From positions 251,599 to 315,598 of the forward strand of contig CAWHFP010000005.1 in the NCBI GenBank assembly GCA_963828445.1: 64,000 nt of DNA, written 5' to 3'. The notes beneath the pieces are model-generated. The model did not search any database and was not told the origin of the DNA. It saw nothing but the letters and a program-made list of their open reading frames with translations. Made by a program: the position numbers and the translations under genes. Source of the DNA: Bog-532 sp963828445 (GTDB taxonomy: Bacteria > Actinomycetota > Actinomycetes > Streptosporangiales > Streptosporangiaceae). Below are positions 1-9,236 of the stretch, in pieces. Each line of letters starts with the position of its first letter. Within the stretch, counting starts at the first letter, position 1.

Positions 1-40
1 CGGCAGGTGGCGCGGGAGGCGGCTGGGCAGGCGGGGCGAC

Positions 41-236
41 GAGGCCGGGAGGCTGGCGCGGGCGCGAGGCGCGAGGCCGGGAGGCTGGCGCGGGGCGCGG
101 GGCGCGAGGCCGGGAGGCTGGCGCGGGCGCGAAGCCGGGAGGCTGGCGCGGGGCGCGAGGCCGGGAGGCTGGCGCGGGGCGCGAGGCCGGGAGGCTGGCG
201 CGGAGCGCGAGGCCGGGAGGCTGGCGCGGGGCCAGG
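41..236. repeat. 26-bp GC-rich tandem repeat, seven copies
   Basis: The core GCCGGGAGGCTGGCGCG starts near positions 44, 76, 109, 134, 160, 186 and 212. The last four spacings are 25-26 bp and the first two 32-33 bp, where extra GGCGCG-type filler is present. Copies differ by only one or two bases (for example GAAG instead of GAGG in copy 4). A 96-codon open frame runs through it only because the unit lacks stop codons; its product would be an Arg/Gly/Ala repeat and I do not treat it as a gene. The array may continue beyond the left edge. Confidence 0.85.
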
Positions 237-330
237 GCGGGGCGCCTCGGGGGTGGTGCGCGGGGGAGCCGCAGGCGAAGGGGGCGGGACATGGTGACCT
301 GGCTGTTATGTGAGTTTCGGGCTGGGGCTA

Positions 331-359
331 TTGACAGTGGAACGCTGGTCGTCAATTAT
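331..359 (+). promoter_or_regulatory. Predicted sigma70-type promoter of the sugar ABC operon
   Basis: TTGACA at 331-336, a 17-bp spacer, and AATTAT at 354-359 make a good housekeeping promoter in an otherwise GC-rich region. Transcription would start near 366, inside the operator at 362-375, leaving a leader of about 300 nt before the ATG at 667. Confidence 0.6.
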
Positions 360-361
360 TC

Positions 362-375
362 AGTAATCGATTACT
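362..375. promoter_or_regulatory. LacI-family operator AGTAATCGATTACT (copy 1)
   Basis: Perfect 14-bp palindrome with the central CG typical of LacI/GalR-family operators. It starts 2 bp after the predicted -10 box, so a bound repressor would cover the transcription start. The identical 14-mer stands in the same position relative to the promoter of the GH172-lacI-isomerase operon (10375-10388). The LacI regulator at 8218-9234 is the obvious candidate ligand; that pairing is inferred. Confidence 0.75.
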
Positions 376-666
376 TGGCTGATCACCAGATTGTGTTTGA
401 GACCGCAAGCAACGGCGCGAGCGGGAGGAATCGGCACGGTTCATGCGAAGCAACCGAGTGGCCTGTCCGGCGCGGCCAGCCCTGAGCGACTCGGCTTCGG
501 CCGGGTCGGGGCCGGGCGATTGGCCGCTTCCGGGGCTCCGTCCTGCTTCCGCCCTCCGCCAGCATCACGTCACCCGGACAGCAGACTCTCTGACCCGCTC
601 CGGTGGGCCCCGCAGGCGCGGGCCAGCGGCAGCGGTGGGCGGTTACGCCAGGAAGGAAGGCACGGC

Positions 667-2071
667 ATGACGGACCAGCGACCGCGTGCGCGCGGACAGG
701 AAAGATCCGGATCGGAGCCGTTGGGACGGCGGGCGATCAGCCGGCGGTCACTGCTGTCCGGCAGCCTCAAGGCCGGTGCCGCGGCCGCCCTGGCCGGGCC
801 GCTGCTGGCCGCCTGCGGCTCGTCGGGCGGCGGCAGCGGCGGCTCCTCCGCGGACGACGTGCTGACCATCGGGCTGCCGGTGACCCCGAAGGACCTGGGC
901 CAGACCACCAAGTACCTGCAGGCCTTCGAGAAGAAGACCGGCATCCACGTCAACTCGTTCACCACCAACACCGCCACCAACACGTGGGTCTCGGTGTTCC
1001 AGGAGGTGTCCACCCGGCTGGCGGGCGGGCAGCCGATCGACAGCGCCTACATCGCCACCGAGGGCATGCGCCTGTTCGAGGAAAAGAACGTGCTCGAGCC
1101 GCTGGACAGCTACATCGCCACCGACAAGGCCGCGGTCAACAACTTCTACGCCGACGTCAACCCGACGCTGCTGGCCAACTTCCGGAAGCTGGACGACATC
1201 GGTGGGCACACGTACTTCATCCCGATCGGCTACAACGTGATGTCGATCTGGTACAACCGCAAGCTGTTCTCCTCGCTCGGCCTCAAGGAGCCGGCCCCCG
1301 GCTGGACCTGGGACGACTTCCAGACCGCGTGCAGCAAGATCGCCGGTTCGAGCCCCAACCGGCTCGGCTTCGCGATCGGGGCCCCGGCCCCGGGGCCGTT
1401 CACCGACGTCTACCCCTGGGTGCTGACCAACGGCGGCGGGATCCTCAACGCCGACCAGACCCAGTGCACGGCCGACAGCCCGGAGTGCATCGAGGCGGCT
1501 GCGTTCGTCCGCAACCTGGTCAGCAAGAAGTGGACCAACCAGCCCGGCGGTACCTACAACGCGTTCAACTCGGCGGCCGCGGGCAACCTGGGCATGTTCG
1601 GGGCCGGCATCTGGCCGAACACCCAGCATCCCGCTGTCCCAGAGCCAGATCAACTCGCAGTTCGCGATCGTGCCCTGGCCGCAGAAGACCAAGCAGGGCA
1701 CGCCGGTCGGGGTGGGCGGGTTCCCGATGTTCAAGTCGACCAAGAACAAGAAGGCCCTGTGGGAGTTCATCAAGTACACGATCTCCGAGGAGTTCCAGCA
1801 CGGGCCGGTGGTCAACTTCGGCGGTGACATGCCGATCCGGCAGTCGGCCGCGCGGAGCGCGTCGTTCCTGAAGGGCTTCCCACCCGGGACCGAGCACTTC
1901 AGCGACGAGCTGTCCTACTCCACCATGATCGTCGGCGTGCCCAACGGCAGCGCGGTGGAGAACGAGATCGGCACCGCCTGGGAGCAGATCCTCACCGGCG
2001 CCACCTCGCCGGACGCCGGCATGAAGTCCATGAAGACCAACGTTGCCTCGCTCATGACGCAGCAGGTCTGA
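667..2071 (+). CDS. Sugar ABC transporter substrate-binding lipoprotein (one frameshift)
   Basis: Extracytoplasmic solute-binding protein of the family 1 (MalE-like) type, about 467 residues, that would capture a sugar or oligosaccharide for the two permeases downstream. The ATG follows a strong ribosome-binding site (AGGAAGGAAGG). The N-terminus has a Tat-like twin arginine (R26-R27, SRRSLLSG) and a lipobox LLAAC with Cys50, then a Gly/Ser linker, so a lipoprotein is expected. The frame breaks near 1620: the first frame runs to GAGIWPN and the protein continues one frame on as SIPLSQSQINSQFAIVPW to the stop at 2071. One extra base around 1620-1625 explains it; I regard it as a likely sequence error. 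First gene of a probable four-gene operon with a LacI operator. Confidence 0.88.
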
Positions 2072-2086
2072 CCCAGAGGAGCCCAG

Positions 2087-3145
2087 GTGCGGGTCCGTCC
2101 AGACAAGACCCTGACCCAAGCGGGCGCCGTGGCCGCCGGCACCATGCCGGCGGCCCAGGCGACCCGGGCGGCCGGGACCGCGAAAGCTGCCACCGGCCGC
2201 CGCGCGAGCGGCGTGGCGACAGCTTCTTCGCCCGGCCGCCGCCGGCCGCGTAAGCACAAGGGCCTCGGGCGGCGGCAGCCGCTGGCCGCCTACCTGCTGC
2301 TCAGCCCGGCCCTGACCCTGTACATCGCGTTCATCGGCATCCCGCTGGTGGGGATCGTGCTGATCTCCTTCGTGCAGTGGGACCTGATCTCCCCGCCGCA
2401 CTTCGTGGGGCTGAAGAACTACCAGGCCATCGGGCACGACCATCAGCTCGGGCAGACGCTGTCCAACACGTTCTTCTTCACCATCATGACCACGGCCCTG
2501 CACATCGTGCTCGGGCTGGCCCTGGCCCTGGCCGTGACCACGGTGCGCTCGCGGGCGGTGCGCTTCTGGGCCCGGACCGCGATCGTCACGCCGTTCCTGA
2601 TGTCGGCGGGCGTGGTCGCGCTGATGTGGTCGTACATCATGGCCGACACCACCGGGCCGCTCAACTACTACCTGCGCAAGATCGGCCTGCACCCGCCGAA
2701 CTGGCTGGCCTCGGGGACCTGGTCGCTGCCGTCGCTGGTCATCATCGACCTGTGGGCCACGCTCGGGTTCACGTTCATCATCTTCCTGGTCGGCCTGCAG
2801 TCGATCCCGGCCGAGCTGTACGAGGCGGCGTCCATCGACGGGGCCGGGGCCTGGACCAGGTTCCGGCGCATCACGCTGCCGATGCTGTCCCCGGCCACGT
2901 TCATCGCCTCGGCCACCGCGTTCATCGGGGCGTTCGAGATCTTCACCTGGCCGCTGATCGACACCAACGGCGGCCCGGGCGTGAACACCCAGACGATCCT
3001 GCTCTACATCTACCGGGACGCCTTCCAGAACTACCAGTTCGGCTACACCGCGGTGGTGTCGCTGATCAACGTGGCCATCCTCGTCAGCTTCGTGGTCGTG
3101 ATGGGCCTGCTGGCGCGGCGCTGGGTCCACTACGAGCGGGTCTAG
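2087..3145 (+). CDS. Sugar ABC transporter permease, MalF type
   Basis: Integral membrane permease of the binding-protein-dependent sugar family (352 residues). The GTG start follows AGAGGA by a few bases, 15 nt after the binding-protein stop. A basic Ala/Arg-rich cytoplasmic N-terminus of about 60 residues precedes the first membrane segment (YLLLSPALTLYIAFIG). The cytoplasmic EAA loop, which docks on the ATPase, is seen as EAASIDGAGAWTRFRRITLP at residues 245-264. Works as a heterodimer with the next gene. No ATPase is encoded here, so the transporter presumably uses a shared MsmK/MsiK-type ATPase from elsewhere in the genome. Confidence 0.93.
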   Translation: MRVRPDKTLTQAGAVAAGTMPAAQATRAAGTAKAATGRRASGVATASSPGRRRPRKHKGLGRRQPLAAYLLLSPALTLYIAFIGIPLVGIVLISFVQWDLISPPHFVGLKNYQAIGHDHQLGQTLSNTFFFTIMTTALHIVLGLALALAVTTVRSRAVRFWARTAIVTPFLMSAGVVALMWSYIMADTTGPLNYYLRKIGLHPPNWLASGTWSLPSLVIIDLWATLGFTFIIFLVGLQSIPAELYEAASIDGAGAWTRFRRITLPMLSPATFIASATAFIGAFEIFTWPLIDTNGGPGVNTQTILLYIYRDAFQNYQFGYTAVVSLINVAILVSFVVVMGLLARRWVHYERV

Positions 3146-3158
3146 GAGGCCAGCCGAC

Positions 3159-4031
3159 ATGAGCCAGTCCCAAGCCCTGCGCCCGGTCGTGGGCCCGCGC
3201 CGGCGGCGGCGGTTCGAGCCGTCGCAGTGGATCTTGTCCGCCGTCCTCATCATCGTCGGGGCGGCCATGCTGGTCCCGGTGCTGTGGGTGGTGCTGCAGT
3301 CCTTCGAGACGCCCAGCGAGCAGACCTCCATCGCCCCGATCTGGATCCCGACCTCGGTCACGGTGCACAGCTACCAGACCCTGTTCAGCTCGGCCCCGTT
3401 CGCCTGGAACCTGCTGAACTCGGTGGTGGTCACGGTGGCGGTGGTGGTCGGGGCGGCCGCGGTCAGCGTGCTGGCCGCCTACGTGTTCGCCCGGATCGAA
3501 TTCCGCGGCCGCGAGGTCCTGTTCACGCTGTTCCTGGCCGCGCTGACGCTGCCCAGCCAGGTGTCGGCGGTGCCCAGCTTCGTGGTCATCAAGTACCTGC
3601 ACCTGCTGAACAACCAGCTGTCCCTGATCATCCCGGCGCTGATCCAGGTGGTCGGGGTGTTCCTGCTCCGGCAGCACTTCCGCACCATCCCCACCGACCT
3701 GGACGACGCGGCCCGGATCGACGGGGCCGGGCACCTGACCATCATCCGCCGGATCATGGTGCCGCTGTCCTGGCCCGCGATCTCGGCGGTCATGGTCATC
3801 ACCGGCCAGTACATCTGGAACGACTTCTTCTGGCCCAACCTGTACATCAACAGCACCAACCGGATGACCGCCCCGCTGGCCCTGTACAACCTGGAGTCGG
3901 TGGCCGGGGGCGGGCCGATCGGGGCCGTGTTCGCGGGCCTGTCGGTGCTGTGCGTGCCGTGCGTGATCGGGTTCGTGTTCCTGCAGCGCCGCCTGATGGA
4001 AGGCATCGGCTTCCGCGGCATTTCGCGCTAG
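3159..4031 (+). CDS. Sugar ABC transporter permease, MalG type
   Basis: Second permease (290 residues) of the same carbohydrate importer. The ATG is preceded by TAGGAGG, which includes the stop of the upstream gene. Six membrane segments are apparent, starting with ILSAVLIIVGAAMLVPVLWV, and the EAA loop reads DAARIDGAGHLTIIRRIMVP. The MalG-type C-terminus (RRLMEGIGFRGISR) is complete. It lies 13 nt after the MalF-type gene and 20 nt before the glycosidase, which supports a single transcript. Confidence 0.93.
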   Translation: MSQSQALRPVVGPRRRRRFEPSQWILSAVLIIVGAAMLVPVLWVVLQSFETPSEQTSIAPIWIPTSVTVHSYQTLFSSAPFAWNLLNSVVVTVAVVVGAAAVSVLAAYVFARIEFRGREVLFTLFLAALTLPSQVSAVPSFVVIKYLHLLNNQLSLIIPALIQVVGVFLLRQHFRTIPTDLDDAARIDGAGHLTIIRRIMVPLSWPAISAVMVITGQYIWNDFFWPNLYINSTNRMTAPLALYNLESVAGGGPIGAVFAGLSVLCVPCVIGFVFLQRRLMEGIGFRGISR

Positions 4032-4051
4032 ATGAGTTCGAAGAGGCCAGT

Positions 4052-6697
4052 GTGACGAATGAGGTTGATGTGACGCAGGAGGCGGGCGTGGGGCGAGAAG
4101 GGCAGGCTGGTTTCGCGGGGCCGGAGGGGGAGGCCGGGGCGGTCGGCCTGGGCCAGGCCGAGGCCTGGCCGGTGGCCCGGAGTTACACGGGAGCCGAGCT
4201 GAACCGGATCAGCTTGCCGCTGGGCGGGATCGGGACCGGGACCGTCGGGTTCGGGGGGCGGGGGCAGTTCCGGGACTGGGAGCTGGAGAACCACCCGTCC
4301 AAGGGGCTGACCTCGGCGCTGACCTTCTTCGCCTGCCGGGTCGCCGGGCCGGACGGGGCGTCCCCGCAGGCCCGGATCTGCGAGGGAGCCCTGTTCGACG
4401 AGGAGGTCGAGGGCTGGCAGGGGTCACCGGCCCCGCTGGCCGGGCTGCCCCGGTTCGGGCGGTGTGAGTTCCAGGCCAGCTACCCGTTCGGGCGGGTGGT
4501 GCTGTCCGACCCGGACTTCCCGGTCGAGGTGGCCGTGACCGCGTTCAACCCGCTGGTGCCCGGGGACGACGAGGCCAGCGGGCTGCCGCTGGCCTTCTTC
4601 CGTATCACCCTGACCAACCGGGCCAGCGAGCCGATCGAGGCCGACGTGATGTTCTCGGCCGAGACCCTGCCCGGGCACACGCTGCGGGCGGCCGGGGAGC
4701 CGAGCCGGCCGGACGTGGCCGCCCGGACCGCGCCCGGGCTGGCCGGCGTGCTCCTGTCCGACCAGGCCATGGACCCCCGGCACGAGGAGTGGGGCACGAT
4801 CGCGGCCGCCGCCGTCGGCGAGGACACCTGGACCGGCCCGGCCTGGGGCATGGGCAAGTGGAACCAGGGCCTGTTCGCCATGTGGGAGGGCTTCCTGGCC
4901 ACCGGGCAGCCCGCGCCGGGGACGTTCGGGCTCGGCAGCCACGGGCCCACGGTCGAGGCCGCGGTGGCCGGGACGGTCGGGGCCCACCGGACGCTGCCGC
5001 CGGGGGGCCGGGCCGAGGCGACGTTCCTGCTCGGGTGGCACTTCCCCAACCGGCGGGCCTGGGTGGGCGGGTCGCAGGGCCCGCGCGGCCTGGCCGGGCC
5101 GGAGATCGTCGGCAACCACTACACCACCCTGAGCACCGACGCCTGGGACGCGCTGACCCGGCACGCGCCGCGGCGGCCCGAGCTGGAGGCGGCCACCCAG
5201 CGGTTCGTGTCCGCGTTCTGGTCCAGCGACCTGAGCGCCACGGTCAAGGAAGCGGCCCTGTTCAACCTGAGCACGCTGCGCAGCCAGACCTACTTCCGGA
5301 CCGCCGACGGGCACCCGTTCGGCTGGGAGGGCTGCCTGGACGACGCCGGCTCCTGCCTGGGTTCGTGCACCCACGTGTGGAACTACGACCTGGCCACCGG
5401 GTACCTGTTCGGGAGCCTGGCCCGGCAGATGCGGGAGCTGGAGTACTCCTACGCCACCGGCGACGACGGCGGCATGAGCTTCCGGATCCTGCTGCCGCTG
5501 GACAAGGCCCGGGACTACCCGCTGACCGCGGCCGACGGGCAGTTCGGCTGCGTGGTCAAGCTGTACCGGGAGTGGCAGCTGAGCGGCGACGACGACTGGC
5601 TGCGGGCGCTGTGGCCGGCCTGCCGGCGCTCGATCGAGTTCGCCTGGATCGAGGGCGGCTGGGACGCCGACCGGGACGGGCTGGCCGAAGGCACCCAGCA
5701 CAACACCATGGACGTGGAGTACTTCGGGCCCACCCCGGTCATCCAGAGCTGGTACCTGGCCGCGCTGGCCGCGGGCGCCCGGATGGCCGCGGCGGCCGGC
5801 GACCCGGAGTTCGCCGCCACCTGCCGGGACGTGCTGGCCAGCGGGCAGCGGCTGACCGAGGACCAGCTGTTCAACGGCCGCTACTACGAGCAGAAGATCA
5901 TCCCGCCCGGGGACTTCAGCCGGGTGGCGGCCCGGCTGCGGTCGGACAGCATGGGCGCCGAGCAGGCCGACCACCCCGAGTTCCAGATCGGGGACGGCTG
6001 CCTGACCGACCAGCTGCTCGGGGACACCTGGGCCCGGGTGACCGGGATCGGGCCGGTCTTCGACACCGGGCACACGAAGACCACGCTGGACACGATCCAC
6101 CAGCTGAACTACGTGCCGGACTTCGGGGCCTGGACCAACTACATGCGCACCTACGCCGTGCACGGCGAGCGCGGGCACATCGTGATGGCCTACCCGAACG
6201 GGCGGCCCGAGCACCCGATGCCCTACTGGCCCGAGGTGTGGACCGGCCTGGAGTACGTCTACGCCATCGGCCTCATCCAGCAGGGCCGGGCCGAGCTGGC
6301 CGAAGACGTGGTGGCGGCGGCCCGGGAACGGTTCAGCGGGCGGCGCCGCAACCCGTTCGACGAGGCCGAGTGCGGCCACCACTACGCGCGGGCCATGGCC
6401 AGCTGGGGCCTGGTGGTGGCGCTGACCGGGTTCGGCTACGACGCCCGCCAGGGGCTGATGACGTTCGCCGAGGCGACCCGGCCCGCGCGCTGGTTCTGGT
6501 CGACCGGCTCGGCCTGGGGCACGATCCAGCAGACCCCGGGCGGCCCGGACGGCGGCCGGGTCGAGCTGGAGGTGCTGTCCGGTTCGGTCCGGGTCGAGCG
6601 GCTGGTGGCCGGGGACCAGGCCTTCCGGCCCAAGGCCGGGTCAGGGGGCCCGATGCTGGCCGCCGGAACCGTCTGCGAGCTCGAAAAAGCCAGTTGA
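4052..6697 (+). CDS. GH116-type glycosidase (non-lysosomal glucosylceramidase-like)
   Basis: Predicted beta-glycosidase of the GBA2/DUF608 family, 881 residues, normal for bacterial members. The start is taken as GTG 4052 after AGAGG; the frame is open further upstream only as a shadow of the permease. The N-terminal beta-domain begins about residue 50 (TGAELNRISLPLGGIGTG, the family signature). The (alpha/alpha)6 catalytic domain contains EGCLDDAGSCLGSCTHVWNY around residue 425, where the nucleophile Glu region lies, and DGLAEGTQHNTMDVEYFGP around residue 541, where the acid/base Asp is expected. No signal peptide is visible, so it probably hydrolyses imported oligosaccharides in the cytoplasm. 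GH116 enzymes act on beta-glucosides or beta-xylosides; substrate here is unknown. Confidence 0.88.
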   Translation: MTNEVDVTQEAGVGREGQAGFAGPEGEAGAVGLGQAEAWPVARSYTGAELNRISLPLGGIGTGTVGFGGRGQFRDWELENHPSKGLTSALTFFACRVAGPDGASPQARICEGALFDEEVEGWQGSPAPLAGLPRFGRCEFQASYPFGRVVLSDPDFPVEVAVTAFNPLVPGDDEASGLPLAFFRITLTNRASEPIEADVMFSAETLPGHTLRAAGEPSRPDVAARTAPGLAGVLLSDQAMDPRHEEWGTIAAAAVGEDTWTGPAWGMGKWNQGLFAMWEGFLATGQPAPGTFGLGSHGPTVEAAVAGTVGAHRTLPPGGRAEATFLLGWHFPNRRAWVGGSQGPRGLAGPEIVGNHYTTLSTDAWDALTRHAPRRPELEAATQRFVSAFWSSDLSATVKEAALFNLSTLRSQTYFRTADGHPFGWEGCLDDAGSCLGSCTHVWNYDLATGYLFGSLARQMRELEYSYATGDDGGMSFRILLPLDKARDYPLTAADGQFGCVVKLYREWQLSGDDDWLRALWPACRRSIEFAWIEGGWDADRDGLAEGTQHNTMDVEYFGPTPVIQSWYLAALAAGARMAAAAGDPEFAATCRDVLASGQRLTEDQLFNGRYYEQKIIPPGDFSRVAARLRSDSMGAEQADHPEFQIGDGCLTDQLLGDTWARVTGIGPVFDTGHTKTTLDTIHQLNYVPDFGAWTNYMRTYAVHGERGHIVMAYPNGRPEHPMPYWPEVWTGLEYVYAIGLIQQGRAELAEDVVAAARERFSGRRRNPFDEAECGHHYARAMASWGLVVALTGFGYDARQGLMTFAEATRPARWFWSTGSAWGTIQQTPGGPDGGRVELEVLSGSVRVERLVAGDQAFRPKAGSGGPMLAAGTVCELEKAS

Positions 6698-6741
6698 TCG
6701 AAGGTCTCAGCCTGGCCTTCCAGCCAGGCTGAGACCTTCGA
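6698..6741. terminator. Bidirectional terminator, 19-bp perfect stem
   Basis: Arms 6698-6716 and 6723-6741 are exactly complementary, with a 6-nt loop. The left arm begins directly after the GH116 stop codon and the isomerase stop on the other strand lies 14 nt to the right, in an AT-rich stretch. It separates two convergent operons and should work in both directions. Confidence 0.9.
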
Positions 6742-6754
6742 CTGATAAATGGTT

Positions 6755-8170
6755 TTAAATCGTCCCGATGATGTCCACGTCGATGTCGAGGTAACCGCAG
6801 ACCGCCTGCAGTTCGGCGGTGATGTCACCGGGGACGGCGTGGATGTGGTTGGCGCTGAACCGGGTCAGGAACTCCTCGGCGCTGGCGTTGAAGCGGGCGA
6901 ACGCGTGCGGCCACTCGAACGTCGACTGCCGGGCCAGCCGGTCGGCGGTGGCCGCGTCGAACTCGCGGAACTCCCCGCGCAGCAGGTGCATGCGGTAGCG
7001 GCCGGACTTGCGGGTCAGCCGGGCGAACGTCATCTCGCCCGGGGCCGCGATGTGCTGGACCGAGGCCCCGCCGGCCGGGAAGTACAGCACCTCCGGGTAC
7101 AGGTGCACGCGGGCCAGGTTCTCGGCCGGGTCGTCGCTGCGGGCCGCGAACCAGGTGGCGTGCTCCCCCGAGTTGCACAGGTCCCACACGTCGAACTCGG
7201 CCTCGTAGTGGCGGACGTCGGCGAACAGCACCGGCGTCCCGGCCAGGCCCTTCATGATCTGCATGGTCAGCGCGGCGTCCATGTCGGACTCGGTCGAGCA
7301 GACCAGCGTCTCCTTGGGGCCGTCCCAGTCGTAGGGGTCGTTGAGGAAGGCCTCGGCCACGTCCATCGTGCACCAGTTGTTGGTCATCTCCGGCTGGCCC
7401 TTGATGCCGCAGAAGTCCAGGTGCCACTCGTCGGCCAGCTCACGGACCGCGTAGTACACCCCGATCTGGCGTTCCAGCAGGTCGGGGGTGAGCTTGGCCC
7501 CGTCGTAGTGGACCCCGGCGGCGCGGGCCTCCAGCCACAGCCGGGCCGCCTTGGTCCGGGCCGGATCGACGGCCGAACCGCGCCGGACCAGCTCGTACTG
7601 GTCGATGTCCTCGATGTCGATGCCGAACTTTTCCATCCACTGATCGGTGTTGGCCACCGTCGTGTACATGCCCATCGGCCGGCCGCCGATCCGGCCGAAG
7701 GTGCGGCCGCGCAGGCCCTGCGCGACCCCGGCGGCCCGGGCCAGCTGGCTGAGCCTGCCGCCCACCGCCGGGTCGGCCGGGTCACCCCAGACCCGGCTGT
7801 GCGGGCGGCCGATCTGGTCCAGGCCGCCGCCCGCGGCCAGCATGCCGACCATCCCGGGGTAGACCGGGTCGATGTTGGAGAACAGCGCCAGCGGCCCGCG
7901 GACCTGGTCCGCGAACAGCATCGAGAAGTGCGGGAAGGCCCAGACCGGATAGTTGATGACGGTCAGGTCGGGCCGGGTCGCGGCCAGTTCGCGGCCGAGC
8001 CGGACCGCGTCGACGTTCGAGCTGAGGTCGCCCTGGCCGGTGAAGACCTCGTGACCCGCCTCGCGCAGCGCGGCCACCAGCCGGTCCTGCACCTCGAGCC
8101 CGAACGGCCCGACCTCCTCGTGGACGAAATCACGGCCGTCGGACGCGGTGGCGATGGCGATGCGGGCCAT
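6755..8170 (-). CDS. L-fucose/D-arabinose isomerase family protein
   Basis: Aldose-ketose isomerase of the FucI-like superfamily, 471 residues, shorter than the ~590-residue E. coli FucI. Probable metal ligands are visible: Glu in IKGQPEMTNNW (about residue 260) and Asp in STESDMDAALT (about 293); CNSGEHATWF supplies a C-terminal His. FucI-type enzymes convert L-fucose to L-fuculose and D-arabinose to D-ribulose. The gene is last in the GH172-lacI-isomerase operon and begins 47 nt after the lacI stop, so it likely processes the sugar released by those glycosidases. Which sugar is not decided by sequence; L-arabinose-isomerase-like activity is also possible. Confidence 0.82.
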   Translation of the reverse strand: MARIAIATASDGRDFVHEEVGPFGLEVQDRLVAALREAGHEVFTGQGDLSSNVDAVRLGRELAATRPDLTVINYPVWAFPHFSMLFADQVRGPLALFSNIDPVYPGMVGMLAAGGGLDQIGRPHSRVWGDPADPAVGGRLSQLARAAGVAQGLRGRTFGRIGGRPMGMYTTVANTDQWMEKFGIDIEDIDQYELVRRGSAVDPARTKAARLWLEARAAGVHYDGAKLTPDLLERQIGVYYAVRELADEWHLDFCGIKGQPEMTNNWCTMDVAEAFLNDPYDWDGPKETLVCSTESDMDAALTMQIMKGLAGTPVLFADVRHYEAEFDVWDLCNSGEHATWFAARSDDPAENLARVHLYPEVLYFPAGGASVQHIAAPGEMTFARLTRKSGRYRMHLLRGEFREFDAATADRLARQSTFEWPHAFARFNASAEEFLTRFSANHIHAVPGDITAELQAVCGYLDIDVDIIGTI

Positions 8171-8217
8171 GAGGAGACTTCCTTCCGAAGGGGGCCCCGG
8201 CGGGGCGGAGAGGGGAG

Positions 8218-9234
8218 CTAGCGGCGGGCGGTTCCGTCCGAGCGGCGGATGATCAGTTCCAGCGGATAGACCTGGTGCACCGGCTCGAACTCCTCCCCGG
8301 CCGCCCGCCGGATCAGCAGCTCGGCGGCCTGGGTGGCCATCGGCCGGATCGGCTGGGCCAGCACGGTCAGGGGCGGGTCGAGCAGCTCGGCCCAGTCGGG
8401 GTTGTCCACGGCGATGACCGAGATGTCGTCGGGCACGCGCAGCCCGCAGTCGCGGATGGCCTGCAGGGCGCCCAGGGCCATCAGGTTGTTGGCCACGACC
8501 AGGGCGCTGGGCGAGTCGGGCCGGCCGAGCAGGCCCCGGACCGCTTCGCGGGCGGCGTCGCGGCGGAACCCGCCGTCGACCACGATCCGGTCCAGGGCGG
8601 CCCGCTCCACCGCGGCCAGGTAGCCCTCCTGCCGCTCGCTGCCGGTCTCGACCTCCGAGCGGCCGCCCACGAACGCGATGCGACGGTGCCCGGCGTCGAT
8701 CAGCCGCTGGGTCGCGGTCTGCACCGCGGGCACGTTGTCGGCCACGATCAGGTCGGTGGTGGCCCGGGTCAGGGCCCGGTCGATGGTGACGACCGGGATG
8801 CCCAGCTCCCGCAGCTCGTCGATGCTGCCGTCGGGGTCGGACGGGGACAAGATGATGCCGCTGACCCGCTCGTCGGCCAGCATGGACAGGTAGGCCTTCT
8901 GCCGGGCGCCGTCCTCGTCGGTGTTGCAGACCAGGACCCGGTAGCCCGCGGTCAGGGCCACCACCTCGACGACCCGGACCACCTCGGCGAAGTGGGGGTT
9001 CTCGATGTCCGGGACCACGATGCCCAGGGCTTCCATGTGCTGGCGGCGCAGGTTGCGGGCCAGCCGGTTGGGCCGGTAGCCGAGCGCGTCCACGGCGGCG
9101 CGGACCCGGCGGCCCAGTTCGGGGTCGACCTTGGGGTCCCCGTTGAGGACCCGGGACACGGTGGCCACGGACACCTGGGCCCGCTGGGCCACGTCCTTGA
9201 TTCGTACTGAGCGAGGGCGTTCCGGCGGTGGCAT
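8218..9234 (-). CDS. LacI-family transcriptional regulator
   Basis: Sugar-responsive repressor of 338 residues. The N-terminal helix-turn-helix (VRIKDVAQRAQVSVATVSRVLN) and the hinge (LGYRPNRLARNLRR) are canonical, followed by a periplasmic-binding-like effector domain (GIVVPDIENPHFAEVV to the end). The start is ATG 9234, only 2 nt after the TAG of the GH172 gene (TAG-CC-ATG), giving translational coupling; a longer frame into GH172 is a shadow. It probably controls its own operon and the ABC operon through the two AGTAATCGATTACT sites. Confidence 0.95.
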   Translation of the reverse strand: MPPPERPRSVRIKDVAQRAQVSVATVSRVLNGDPKVDPELGRRVRAAVDALGYRPNRLARNLRRQHMEALGIVVPDIENPHFAEVVRVVEVVALTAGYRVLVCNTDEDGARQKAYLSMLADERVSGIILSPSDPDGSIDELRELGIPVVTIDRALTRATTDLIVADNVPAVQTATQRLIDAGHRRIAFVGGRSEVETGSERQEGYLAAVERAALDRIVVDGGFRRDAAREAVRGLLGRPDSPSALVVANNLMALGALQAIRDCGLRVPDDISVIAVDNPDWAELLDPPLTVLAQPIRPMATQAAELLIRRAAGEEFEPVHQVYPLELIIRRSDGTARR

Positions 9235-9236
9235 GG

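Noticed and set aside
7..297. Open frame of 96 codons over the tandem repeat
   Set aside because: The product is only an Arg/Gly/Ala/Glu repeat without a ribosome-binding site; the frame is open because the GC-rich unit has no stops.
1565..3361. Long minus-strand frame opposite the binding protein and permease genes
   Set aside because: Antisense shadow of GC3-biased genes; the translation is low-complexity Arg/Gly/His with no family features.
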